A stretch of 37,175 nucleotides of DNA from JAUWBF01 sp043815125 (GTDB lineage Bacteria > Verrucomicrobiota > Verrucomicrobiia > Opitutales > Opitutaceae), in contig JBDRJH010000098.1 of assembly GCA_043815125.1 (NCBI GenBank), forward strand, positions 1-37,175, in the 5' to 3' direction. Position 1 is the first letter of the stretch. Each line of letters starts with the position of its first letter. A program made the position numbers and the translations under genes. Below are positions 1 through 7,596 of the stretch, piece after piece. The notes under the pieces are model-generated. The model saw only the letters and a list, made by a program, of their open reading frames with translations. It was not told the origin of the DNA and ran no database searches.

Positions 1-321
1 GACCTCGGGGTGGATGATCTTGAAGACCTGCAGGTGGTCGGCGTCGCCGGGCGAGACGACTAGGCGGGTGAACCACTCGATGGGTTCGAGTCTCTGGCCG
101 TCAGGCGTGCGCACGGTTTGTTTTTCCTGCATTTGCAGGAGACTGGTGCGGGCGACGGTATCCAGCGGTTTGATACGGCCGTTGAGCAGCGTGGGCAGCT
201 CGCCAAAGGCGGCGAGATCGTAGTCGCCGCCCGGCCGGTGCGGGCGGAGCGAGGAGGCGAGGTAGGCGACGCCGAGCGCGAGGACGACCAGCGGAACGAG
301 AATGGAAAGGATGCGTTTCAT
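1..321 (-). CDS. ccsA: Cytochrome c assembly protein, CcsA/CcmC family (C-terminal part cut off by window edge)
   Basis: Partial gene; the start codon (complement of 319-321) and first 107 residues are present. The protein opens with a hydrophobic segment at about residues 4-24, then a periplasm-type stretch with GELPTLLNGRIKPLDTVART. An N-terminal extension of this kind, about a reaction centred on removing substrate inhibitors and finding the right settings, is seen ahead of the CcsA membrane domain in several system II proteins. The haem-handling WWD motif and histidines would lie outside the window, so the family call rests on the N-terminus and on resB, which ends 14 bp upstream. Known role of the family: CcsA with ResB/Ccs1 moves haem across the membrane and attaches it to apocytochrome c. 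No Shine-Dalgarno sequence; ACCGACCGCC precedes the ATG. Confidence 0.62.
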   Translation of the reverse strand, partial: MKRILSILVPLVVLALGVAYLASSLRPHRPGGDYDLAAFGELPTLLNGRIKPLDTVARTSLLQMQEKQTVRTPDGQRLEPIEWFTRLVVSPGDADHLQVFKIIHPEV

Positions 322-335
322 GGCGGTCGGTCGGT

Positions 336-1511
336 TCAGGGCCGGACGGCGGCGGCGGCGCGGGCCTGGCGTTTTTTGGTGAAGGAGAACAGGCCGATGC
401 CGAACTGCACGAAGAGGCCGAGCGTGAGCATGAGGCAGGCGATGTAGGGCAACATCCAGCCGGGGTTGCGCACGACCTGGAGGATCGTGGTGGTGTCGTT
501 GTTGTCGAAGCCCTGCTGGAAGAACGTGAGGCCCTGGTAGCGCAGGGGATTGTTCATGTAGACGAGCACCTCGCGGTCCTCGCCCGTCTCGTGGTTGAGC
601 AGGCGCAGGTGGCTGGAGAAGTTCTTGGGGATCTCGGTGCCGGGGTAGCGGTCGTGGGTGAAGTCGAGCAGCGTGAGGGAGAAGTTTTTGTATTCGCGCT
701 TGAAGCGCAGGGCCAGCGAGTAGGTGCGGCCCTCGTAGTCGAAGCGCTGGGTGTCGATGAGCCACGGGGAGAGCAGCCACTTGCCGAGCGAGCCGGAGGG
801 CCCGGAGAGCTCGATCAGGGCGGAGGGCAGGTTGCGCTCGTTGTCCTTGTAGGTGAGCGGCACGGGGGCGACCGCGAGGCGTGCGCCGAGGTCGCGGTCG
901 GCGCCGGACGCGGGCATGTCGGGCGCCTGGGTCTGCATCTGGAGGGCGCTGTTGGGGTAGTAGTAGTGGGCCTTGACCGTGAAGGGCAGCGCGGGGTGCT
1001 GCACGGTCGCGTCGGGGGACTTGAGGTGCGCGGGCGGGATGACCACGACCTGGTCCCACTCGGGGCCGGTGACGTCGGTGATGGCGAGCTCGACGACGCG
1101 CGGGCTCTCGGAGTAGCGCTTGGTCTCGCCCTCGTCCATGCGCATCTGGAAGTCTTCCTGGTAGAGCGCGGTGACGAGTTCGCCGACGAGCAGCAGGATG
1201 AGTCCGGCGTGGGTGATGGTGATGCCGGACTTTTTCCAGGAGAGTCGGAAGCGGTAGACGTGCGAGACGACCAAGTTGATCAGCAGGAGGCCGCCGATGA
1301 GGAAGCCGCCGGGGAAGACGGGCACGAGGAAGCCGTTGAAATTGTGCCAGACGAAGAAGCTGCGGAACCACTTTTCCTGCACGCCCCAGACGCCGAGGTG
1401 GACCTGGTTGATGGTCGCGGCGAAGACGAGCACGATGGACAGCGCCAGCAGGACCACCGTGAGCTTGATCGAGGTGAAGAACTTCACCAGCGGATGGTTT
1501 GCGAAGGACAT
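336..1511 (-). CDS. resB: ResB-like cytochrome c biogenesis protein
   Basis: 391 residues. Membrane segments are visible at about 16-33, 67-88, 95-115 and 353-375, with a large periplasmic domain between the third and fourth. This is the ResB/Ccs1 layout, in which the protein works with CcsA to ligate haem to c-type apocytochromes on the outer face of the membrane. The third helix starts ITITHAGLILLLVGE; a His there is usual in this family. The C-terminal RYQGLTFFQQGF, just before the last helix, is also typical. The gene lies 4 bp after the upstream lipoprotein gene and 14 bp before ccsA, so the three are probably one transcript. The ATG at 1511 has no Shine-Dalgarno sequence. Confidence 0.85.
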   Translation of the reverse strand: MSFANHPLVKFFTSIKLTVVLLALSIVLVFAATINQVHLGVWGVQEKWFRSFFVWHNFNGFLVPVFPGGFLIGGLLLINLVVSHVYRFRLSWKKSGITITHAGLILLLVGELVTALYQEDFQMRMDEGETKRYSESPRVVELAITDVTGPEWDQVVVIPPAHLKSPDATVQHPALPFTVKAHYYYPNSALQMQTQAPDMPASGADRDLGARLAVAPVPLTYKDNERNLPSALIELSGPSGSLGKWLLSPWLIDTQRFDYEGRTYSLALRFKREYKNFSLTLLDFTHDRYPGTEIPKNFSSHLRLLNHETGEDREVLVYMNNPLRYQGLTFFQQGFDNNDTTTILQVVRNPGWMLPYIACLMLTLGLFVQFGIGLFSFTKKRQARAAAAVRP

Positions 1512-1515
1512 GGGA

Positions 1516-2610
1516 TCAGCGGGCGGTTACGGATTGGAGAAACGCGATGAACTCGGGCCGGGCGGCCGCGACGACGGCGTCGGGGCCGGTGAGTTTGAAA
1601 AAGTAACTCTGCCCGGCGTGCGGCAGGATGGCCCCGGTGATGCGGGTGCCGCCGCCGGCAAAGTCGACCAGGGTAAAGGTGAGGCCTTGTCCGGCGACCG
1701 ACTCGGTCTCGGCGGCGAGTTGCGCCTCGGTGAGCGGCGGCAGCTGCACCTGGCCGCGCCAGCGGTTGATGTTGGCGAGGTCGCCGCCGGCCTCGCCGGG
1801 AAACGCGATGACGGAGAAATCGGCCTCGTCGCCGACGGTGTAGCTGGCCTTGCGCATGGGGCCGAGGTCCTTGGCCTGCCAGGAGGCGGGCGCGGTCCAG
1901 GTTAGGTCGCCGGCGGCGGCCGGACCGGAGGGGGTTGCGGGCGCGGACTGGAGCGCGGCGGCGACCGCGGCGGGCGCGCCGGGGAGCGGTTCCGCGGTGA
2001 AGACCACCGAGGCGATGAAGGCGTCGAAGGCGGCGGATTGGGCGGAGACGAGGGTGGCGTCGCCGGTCATCTTAAAGAACCAGGTGCGTCCGTCCTGCGC
2101 GTGCCAGGCACCGATGGTGCGCATCCGGTGGTCGTGCGCGGGGTCGGCGGGCTCGGGGCCGGCACCGAGGAGGTCGACGCGCTTGAAGGGACCGGCGGGC
2201 AGGTCGAGCACGGAGACGATGCGCGGCAGGTCGTCCTGGGTTATCGGCGGCTGTTGGATTTGCCCGAGCCAGCGGTTGATGTTGGCGAGGTCGCCGCCGA
2301 CATCGCCGGGGAACACGGTGACGGCGATGGTGGCCTCGTGGCCGCCCTGGTCGCGCACGACGAAGCTGCCCTTGCGCATCCCGGTCTGGTCGGGCTGCAC
2401 CTCCCAGCCGGCGGGCAAGCGCCAGCGGATGTCGGGCGCGCCCTCGGCGCCGGGCACGGGCTGCGACGACATGTCGGCGGCGGCGGCGGTCCGGGGGCCT
2501 TCGTGCGGGATGCGGTAGGTCTCGACGGGGGCCTTGCGGCAGGCCGAGACCGCCAGAAGCCCGAGGAGGCACACCGGCAGAAGGCGGAGAGAGGACGCGT
2601 GTTTGCTCAT
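1516..2610 (-). CDS. Lipoprotein with two copies of the same domain; function unknown
   Basis: 364 residues. The N-terminus is a lipoprotein signal: MSKHAS, a hydrophobic stretch and a Cys at about 24 (LLAVSAC). The mature protein holds two homologous domains, about residues 59-205 and 233-362. Both carry a W..P..W segment, then MRKGSF or MRKASY, then GDLANINRW, then QPPIT or LPPLT, and each ends with a Phe-Phe-Lys-Leu/Met-Thr-Gly segment. I do not recognise a named family with certainty; conserved proteins of this type are attached to cytochrome c modules in Verrucomicrobiota. It is the first gene of the unit with resB and ccsA (4-bp gap), so a part in haem or cytochrome delivery outside the membrane is possible but is inference. 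No Shine-Dalgarno sequence before the ATG. Confidence 0.75.
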   Translation of the reverse strand: MSKHASSLRLLPVCLLGLLAVSACRKAPVETYRIPHEGPRTAAAADMSSQPVPGAEGAPDIRWRLPAGWEVQPDQTGMRKGSFVVRDQGGHEATIAVTVFPGDVGGDLANINRWLGQIQQPPITQDDLPRIVSVLDLPAGPFKRVDLLGAGPEPADPAHDHRMRTIGAWHAQDGRTWFFKMTGDATLVSAQSAAFDAFIASVVFTAEPLPGAPAAVAAALQSAPATPSGPAAAGDLTWTAPASWQAKDLGPMRKASYTVGDEADFSVIAFPGEAGGDLANINRWRGQVQLPPLTEAQLAAETESVAGQGLTFTLVDFAGGGTRITGAILPHAGQSYFFKLTGPDAVVAAARPEFIAFLQSVTAR

Positions 2611-2911
2611 GAAACGGTCTAGGTTTGGCGGTAAAAAAAGGAATTCAACTTATTCTGGCGGGAAGCCGGCCTGATATAAGCCGCGGCGACCACGACCGGC
2701 CCGGCAAGTTATCCGACAGGCAGACGCCTTCCGGGCGCCGGGACAAGACCGGCGGCGGCGGGTTCCATGCGGATGCGACATGGTATGAATCAAAAAAACT
2801 CACGGCTCACGCACGGTTCGCGCCCGCCCCAGACAAAGGGACAATTAATTGCATCAGCGGCCGCTTTGCGTTCGACAGGATCGAGCCGGAGGTAACAGTG
2901 GTGGGTTCCCT
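2611..2911. other. Divergent intergenic region
   Basis: About 300 bp between the minus-strand lipoprotein gene and the plus-strand membrane protein gene, so it must hold promoters for both. It is less GC-rich than its flanks near 2630-2660 (A-run at 2633-2639). I cannot point to convincing -35/-10 boxes, and I see no RNA gene or repeat. GGAGGT at 2888-2893 is the only good Shine-Dalgarno-like string ahead of any gene in the window, but it lies 18 nt before the ATG at 2912, which is too far for normal use. Confidence 0.5.
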
Positions 2912-3484
2912 ATGTTGAACCCTTGGTTGATCGCCGCCGTCTGTCTCCTGCTTTTTCCCATTGGCATTTTTCTTCCCCGGTCCGTCTCGCTGGTCGGTTA
3001 TGAGCGGGGGTCGTGGCCACGGGGGCTCACTTTGTTTGTATTGTTGCTGGATCCGGTGCGCGCGGCGGTGGGCGCGTGGATGTTCCTGCAGGGCATTGTC
3101 CCGCTTTCGGAACGCATCGGCTTGGGCGCGAGCGGCGACGCCATCCTGATGGGCGCGGTGTTCGGCATCGGCATCGTGGTGCAGACGCTGGCGCGCAGGG
3201 ACGAGGACTATGTGTTTTCGCCGTTCGGCTACACCGCGGGCGTGGTGATGTTTTTTTGCGGTCCGATCGTGGCGGTGCCGGCGATCATCCTCGGCATCGG
3301 CAGCGCGGTGGCCATGCGGGTGTGGACGCCGTTCTTTTTCGGCATCGCGGTCATCTGCCTGATCCTCGGGCCGGTGACCAACCAGAATGCCTGGCCGACG
3401 CAAATCGCCACGGGCATGGCCTGCCTGCTGCCCCCGCTGGTGTCGGTGATGGCCGGCCGCCACATGGGTTTCCCCCGCCGCTGA
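2912..3484 (+). CDS. Small integral membrane protein of unknown function
   Basis: 190 residues, almost entirely hydrophobic, with about six membrane segments: residues 4-22, 33-52, 68-84, 103-125, 130-147 and 157-178. Short loops hold YERGSWPRG and RRDEDYVFSPFGY. I recognise no enzymatic motif. The ATG at 2912 is chosen because MLNPWLIAAVCLLL starts a membrane helix at once; an upstream TTG at 2849 in the same frame would add a polar tail with no support. The stop codon directly abuts the convergent polX stop (3484/3485), leaving no room for a separate terminator between them. Confidence 0.72.
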   Translation: MLNPWLIAAVCLLLFPIGIFLPRSVSLVGYERGSWPRGLTLFVLLLDPVRAAVGAWMFLQGIVPLSERIGLGASGDAILMGAVFGIGIVVQTLARRDEDYVFSPFGYTAGVVMFFCGPIVAVPAIILGIGSAVAMRVWTPFFFGIAVICLILGPVTNQNAWPTQIATGMACLLPPLVSVMAGRHMGFPRR

Positions 3485-5224
3485 TCAGGAGGCGCGGCGC
3501 GCGGAAAGCCATTGCCGCACCTCGTCGAGCGGACGGGTGTTGAGCACTTGGGCGGCGGTGAGCCAGCCCTTGCGCGCGGCCAGCACGCCGGCCTCGACGT
3601 GGGCCAGGCCGGAGGTTTCGTGCGCGTCGGGATTGATCGCGCAGAGCAGTCCCCGGGCGGCGGCCTTGCGCCAGTGCCGCCAGTCCAGGTCGAGGCGCAC
3701 GGGGTGGGCGTTGAGCTCGATGACGACGTGGTTGGCGATGGCGGCGTCGATGACCTTGCCGAGGTTGACCCGGCTGCCCTCGCGGCGCAGCAGCAGGCGG
3801 CCGGTGGCGTGACCGAGCATGGTGGTGGCGGGGTGCTCGATGGCGCGGATGACGCGCGCGGTCATGTCCTCCTCGGATTGGCCGAGGGCGTTGTGCACGG
3901 AGGCGACGACGTAGTCGAGCGTGGCCAGGGTGGCGTCGTCGTAGTCGAGCCGGCCGTCGGCGAGGATGTCGCACTCGACGCCGGCGAAGACATGGGTCTT
4001 GAACCGGCCGGACGTATTCAGTTTCCGGATATCGGCGACCTGCCGGGCGAGGCGCGCCTCGTCGAGGCCGTTGGCCTGAAAGCTCGACTTGGAGTGATCG
4101 GCGATGCCGAGGTAGTCCCACCCGAGGGCCTCGGCGGCGGCGGCCATCTCCTCCAGGGTGCCGTGTCCGTCGGATGCGGTCGTGTGGTTGTGAAACGCGC
4201 CGCGCAGGTCGGCGGGCTTGATCAACGCGGGCAGTTGTTGTGTCTCGGCGACCTCGATCTCGCCGAGCCCCTCGCGCAGCTCCGGCGGGATGAAGGCGAG
4301 CCCGAGCGCGGCGAAGATGCCGGCCTCGTCATCGGCCTGAACCGCCTTGGCGGCGGAACCCTCGGTCGGCGCGAGTCCCCACTCCGACAGCGACAGGCCG
4401 CGGGCGAGCGCGCGCTGGCGCATCTGGACGTTGTGGTCCTTGGAGCCGGTGAAGTGATGCAGCGCAAAGGCGAATTGCGCGGGCGGCACCAGCCGGAGAT
4501 CGGCCTGCAGGCCGCTGGCAAAGCGCACGCTGGCCTTGGTCTCGCCCCTGGCGGTGACTTCCTTGACCTCGGGCAGCGTGGTGAACCACTCGACCACCGG
4601 CGCGACGTCCTCGGCGGCGACGATGAAGTCGAGGTCGCCCACCGTCTCCAAGCCGCGGCGCAACGAGCCGGCGGCCTCGGCGTGCGAGACCTGGGGCAGA
4701 GCGCGCAGCCCCTCGACGATGGGCGCGGCCACTTCGCGCGCATCCCACCACAGGTGACGCTTGCCGTAGGCCTCGCGGTTGCGGATGCCCTCGAGGATTT
4801 TTTGCTGCGACTTTTCGCCGAAGCCGGCGAGGTCGGCGACCCGTCCGGATTCGCAGGCGGCGGCGAGACCGGCGATGTCCTTGACGCCCAGCTTGTCGTG
4901 GACGGCCTTGATTTTTTTCGGGCCCAGCCCGGGGACGGTCAGCATCTCGACCAGACCCGGCTCGATGGAAGCGCGCAACGTTTCCAAAAACGCCAGCCGG
5001 CCGGTCGTGTGCAACTCGGTGATTTTTTGGGCGAGCGCCTCGCCGATGCCCTTGACCGAGTCGAGCCGCCCCTCGGCGATGAGCGCTCCCAGCTCGGCGT
5101 CCTCGATCAAGCCGAGCACGCGCGCGCCGCTCTGGTAGGCGCGGATCTTGAACGGGTTTTCCCCCTTCAACTCCATCAGCAGGCCAATTTCTTCCAACGC
5201 GTCGGCGATCTCGGTTTTGTTCAT
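3485..5224 (-). CDS. polX: DNA polymerase/3'-5' exonuclease PolX
   Basis: 579 residues, the usual PolX length. Order of domains: N-terminal helix-hairpin-helix 8-kDa-like region (about 1-90), a second HhH (about 95-150; LTVPGLGPKKIK and LAGFGEKSQQKI), the nucleotidyltransferase palm with GSLRR at 186-190 and GDLDF at 196-200 (metal Asp 197 and 199, third Asp near 242), and a C-terminal PHP phosphoesterase domain from about 342. PHP metal ligands are in place: FHNHTTASDGHGT, IADHS, GVECDI, SVHN, GHATG and NPDAHE. The family fills short gaps in base excision repair and trims 3' ends. The start at 5224 (MNKTEIADALEEIG) fits the family; a longer in-frame start at 5272 adds an unlikely tail. It is divergent from the thioesterase gene, 85 bp apart. 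Confidence 0.95.
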   Translation of the reverse strand: MNKTEIADALEEIGLLMELKGENPFKIRAYQSGARVLGLIEDAELGALIAEGRLDSVKGIGEALAQKITELHTTGRLAFLETLRASIEPGLVEMLTVPGLGPKKIKAVHDKLGVKDIAGLAAACESGRVADLAGFGEKSQQKILEGIRNREAYGKRHLWWDAREVAAPIVEGLRALPQVSHAEAAGSLRRGLETVGDLDFIVAAEDVAPVVEWFTTLPEVKEVTARGETKASVRFASGLQADLRLVPPAQFAFALHHFTGSKDHNVQMRQRALARGLSLSEWGLAPTEGSAAKAVQADDEAGIFAALGLAFIPPELREGLGEIEVAETQQLPALIKPADLRGAFHNHTTASDGHGTLEEMAAAAEALGWDYLGIADHSKSSFQANGLDEARLARQVADIRKLNTSGRFKTHVFAGVECDILADGRLDYDDATLATLDYVVASVHNALGQSEEDMTARVIRAIEHPATTMLGHATGRLLLRREGSRVNLGKVIDAAIANHVVIELNAHPVRLDLDWRHWRKAAARGLLCAINPDAHETSGLAHVEAGVLAARKGWLTAAQVLNTRPLDEVRQWLSARRAS

Positions 5225-5309
5225 GGTCGGTTCGTGCAACCCAAAGCCGAACCCGCGCGGTTGCAGTCTCAAAATTAAGCGCCTACCACAGCTTCACTCC
5301 AAACCGACC

Positions 5310-5726
5310 ATGGCGTTCTCCTACCACCGCACGATCCACTTTCCCGACACCGACGCCGCCGGCGTGGTGTTCTTCGCCCGCTACCTCTTCATTTGCCACG
5401 AGGCCTACGAGGAGGCGCTGGCCGCCACCGGTGTGCAGCTCGGCGGATTCTTTGCCGATCACGGCGTCGTCGTGCCCATTGCCAAGAGCGAGGCCTCCTA
5501 CCTGCGCCCGCTGGCCTGCGGCGACAAGGTCCGCGTGGAGGTCACCCCCAACCGCCTCTCGGAGAACAGCTACGCCATCGACTACGTCCTGTGGAAACAA
5601 CACGGCTCCGCGGAAAAACGCGCCGCCGTCGTCCGCACCGAACACGTCTGCATCGACTCGACCACCCGCGAGCGCCGCCCCCTGCCCACGCCGGTGGCCG
5701 CCTGGGTCGACGATCACGGCGCGTAA
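5310..5726 (+). CDS. menI: Hotdog-fold acyl-CoA thioesterase, probably 1,4-dihydroxy-2-naphthoyl-CoA hydrolase
   Basis: 138 residues, a single hotdog domain of the 4-hydroxybenzoyl-CoA thioesterase type. The active-site segment is FPDTDAAGVVFFARY, with the catalytic Asp at 15, followed by ICHEAYEEAL. The C-terminal part has RTEHVCID and RRPLP. These segments look more like the cyanobacterial DHNA-CoA hydrolase group (menaquinone/phylloquinone synthesis) than YbgC/Tol-Pal thioesterases, judged from memory. An isochorismate synthase gene lies at 34844, so the organism probably makes menaquinone. The substrate call is inference; the fold call is firm. The ATG follows CAAACCGACC, with no Shine-Dalgarno sequence. 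A good terminator follows the gene. Confidence 0.72.
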   Translation: MAFSYHRTIHFPDTDAAGVVFFARYLFICHEAYEEALAATGVQLGGFFADHGVVVPIAKSEASYLRPLACGDKVRVEVTPNRLSENSYAIDYVLWKQHGSAEKRAAVVRTEHVCIDSTTRERRPLPTPVAAWVDDHGA

Positions 5727-5768
5727 GCAACTGCATCAGCGCATCCCGAGGCGCCACCCGGCGGGCGC

Positions 5769-5794
5769 GCGCAAAAAACCGTTTGCGCTTTTTT
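5769..5794 (+). terminator. Rho-independent terminator after the thioesterase gene
   Basis: The stem is GCGCAAA (5769-5775) pairing with TTTGCGC (5782-5788), loop AAACCG, followed at once by six T (5789-5794). A longer alternative fold pairs GCGCAAAAAA with TTTTTTGCGC (5789-5798). It lies 43 bp after the thioesterase stop and 31 bp before the guaB start, so guaB should have its own promoter or depend on readthrough. Confidence 0.75.
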
Positions 5795-5824
5795 GCGCCG
5801 GGCTTACTCCGTTCACGGCAACTC

Positions 5825-7405
5825 ATGACCAAGGTTGCCACCACTTCCGCCGACGCGTTCGACGCCGAATTCTATCTGCCGGCCGACGCCTTCTTCCGCG
5901 CCAACCGCCCCGTCGGGCTCACGTTTGACGACGTCTCGCTCGCCACGCTCTACTCGGAAATCCTGCCCAAGGACGCCGACACCTCGACCTCGCTTTCGGA
6001 CAGCCTGCGCCTCTCCATTCCGATCATCTCGTCCGACATGGACACCGTCACCGAGGCGCGCATGGCCATCAGCATGGCCCACAACGGCGGCATCGGCCTC
6101 ATCCACTACAACATGCCGCCCCGCGAGCAGGTGAAGGCCGTCGCCCGCGTGAAGCGCCACATCCACGGGCTCATCCAGGATCCGATCACCGTCACCCCCG
6201 ACCAGCTCGTCGGCGACGTCATCGCCATGATCGATGCCAAGCGCTACGACTTCCGCACCTTCCCCGTGCTCGACGCCGACGGACGCCTCATCGGCCTGCT
6301 CCCCGGCAGCACCGTGCGCGAGCGCTACAAATCCCGCTCCGTCGCCGAGGCCATGGTGCCCCGCAGCGAGATCCGCACCCTCCACGAACGCGACCTCCAG
6401 CCCGACCCGATCCGGGCCGCCGACAACTTCTTCACCGAAAACGTCGGCATCCACAAAATGCTTGTCGTCAACGACGACGACCACCTCCGCGGCCTCGCCA
6501 CCTTCTCCGACATCGACCGTATCCTGCTCGAGTCCAAGTCCCGCCGCAAACCCGCCCGCGACTCCGCCTTCCGCCTCGTCGTCGGCGCCGCCATCGCGCC
6601 CGTCCGCCTGCCCGACGGCTCGCTTGATCGCGACAAGATCATCGAACACGTCGGCCACCTCGTCTCCGAGCACATCGACGCCGTCGCCGTCTCCACCGCG
6701 CACGGTCACACCGCTGGCGTCGGCGACATCGTGAAGCTCGTCCGCGGCGCTTTCCCCGACCTCACCATCATCGCCGGCAACGTCACCAGCGCCTCCGGCG
6801 TCGGCTACCTCGCCGACTGCGGTGCCAACGCCATCAAGGTCGGCCAGGGCCCCGGCTCCATCTGCACCACCCGCATCGTCGCCGGCGTCGGCATCCCGCA
6901 ACTGACCGCCCTCTACGTCGCCAGCCAGGCCGCCAAGGCCCGCGGCGTGAAGATCATCGCCGACGGCGGCATCACCAAGTCCGGCGACATCGTCAAGGCC
7001 CTCACCATCGCCGACAGCTGCATCCTCGGCAGCCTCCTGGCCGGATGCCGCGAGGCCCCCGGCGAAATCATGGAGATCAACGGCAAACTCTATAAACAAT
7101 ACCGCGGCATGGGCTCGCTCTCCGCCATGAAGGCCGGCAGCGCCGCGCGCTACGGCCACGACAAGACCGACACCACCCGCAAGCTCACCGCCGAAGGCAT
7201 CGAGGCCCTCAAGGAAGTCTCCGGCTCGGTCGACGACGTGCTCGGCACCCTCGTCGGCGGCCTGCAAAGCGGCATGGGCTACCTCGGCGCCGCCGACCTC
7301 GCCACCCTGCGCGAAAAAGCCCGCTACATCCGCGTCTCCCCCGCCGGCCAGAAGGAATCCGCCCCGCACGACGTCGTCGAGATCAAGACCCAGGCCAAGG
7401 GCTGA
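5825..7405 (+). CDS. guaB: Inosine-5'-monophosphate dehydrogenase, divergent form
   Basis: 526 residues. It oxidises IMP to XMP, the committed step to GMP. The TIM barrel begins LTFDDVSL (32-39), is interrupted by two CBS domains (about 118-235), and resumes with the catalytic loop GPGSICTTR (342-350; nucleophile Cys 347), DGGITKSGDI and the flap RGMGSLSAMKAG (427-438) with Arg-Tyr 442-443. Several normally fixed positions differ: the barrel reads AVAVSTAHGHT (Ser 290), where IMPDHs usually have Asp for cofactor binding, SSDMDT in place of SAAMDT, and VGQGPGS in place of VGIGPGS. The ATG at 5825 gives the family N-terminus; the frame stays open further upstream into the thioesterase gene, but those starts have no support. 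Confidence 0.9.
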   Translation: MTKVATTSADAFDAEFYLPADAFFRANRPVGLTFDDVSLATLYSEILPKDADTSTSLSDSLRLSIPIISSDMDTVTEARMAISMAHNGGIGLIHYNMPPREQVKAVARVKRHIHGLIQDPITVTPDQLVGDVIAMIDAKRYDFRTFPVLDADGRLIGLLPGSTVRERYKSRSVAEAMVPRSEIRTLHERDLQPDPIRAADNFFTENVGIHKMLVVNDDDHLRGLATFSDIDRILLESKSRRKPARDSAFRLVVGAAIAPVRLPDGSLDRDKIIEHVGHLVSEHIDAVAVSTAHGHTAGVGDIVKLVRGAFPDLTIIAGNVTSASGVGYLADCGANAIKVGQGPGSICTTRIVAGVGIPQLTALYVASQAAKARGVKIIADGGITKSGDIVKALTIADSCILGSLLAGCREAPGEIMEINGKLYKQYRGMGSLSAMKAGSAARYGHDKTDTTRKLTAEGIEALKEVSGSVDDVLGTLVGGLQSGMGYLGAADLATLREKARYIRVSPAGQKESAPHDVVEIKTQAKG

Positions 7406-7511
7406 GCCTGCGCGACTTCACACTTCCCGCCAGCCGGCTGCGATAAACCGGCGATATTTGACCATATGGGGGCTCAACGACGCCGCTCGGCGCAAATTCC
7501 CCTTGCTCGCA

Positions 7512-7545
7512 CGGGAAAAGGCTGAACAAATTTCACCTTTTCCCG
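7512..7545. repeat. Perfect 10-bp inverted repeat upstream of the 7597 gene
   Basis: CGGGAAAAGG (7512-7521) pairs with CCTTTTCCCG (7536-7545) across a 14-nt loop. It sits 106 bp after guaB and 51 bp before the start of the next gene. No T-run follows, so it is not a classical terminator. It could be an operator or an mRNA hairpin in the 5' leader. The rest of the 191-bp gap shows nothing I can name. Confidence 0.55.
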
Positions 7546-7596
7546 CGGCTGACGGCCCCTCCGTTGTCCGCCCACCGACGACGTAACCTCTACCGC

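Noticed and set aside
591..1550. Long open frame on the strand opposite resB (and similar ones at 3512-5278, 5813-7369, 21803-23281, 32842-34431)
   Set aside because: These lie exactly antisense to well-recognised genes, have low-complexity Gly/Val/Glu/Asp-rich translations, and follow from high GC at third codon positions.
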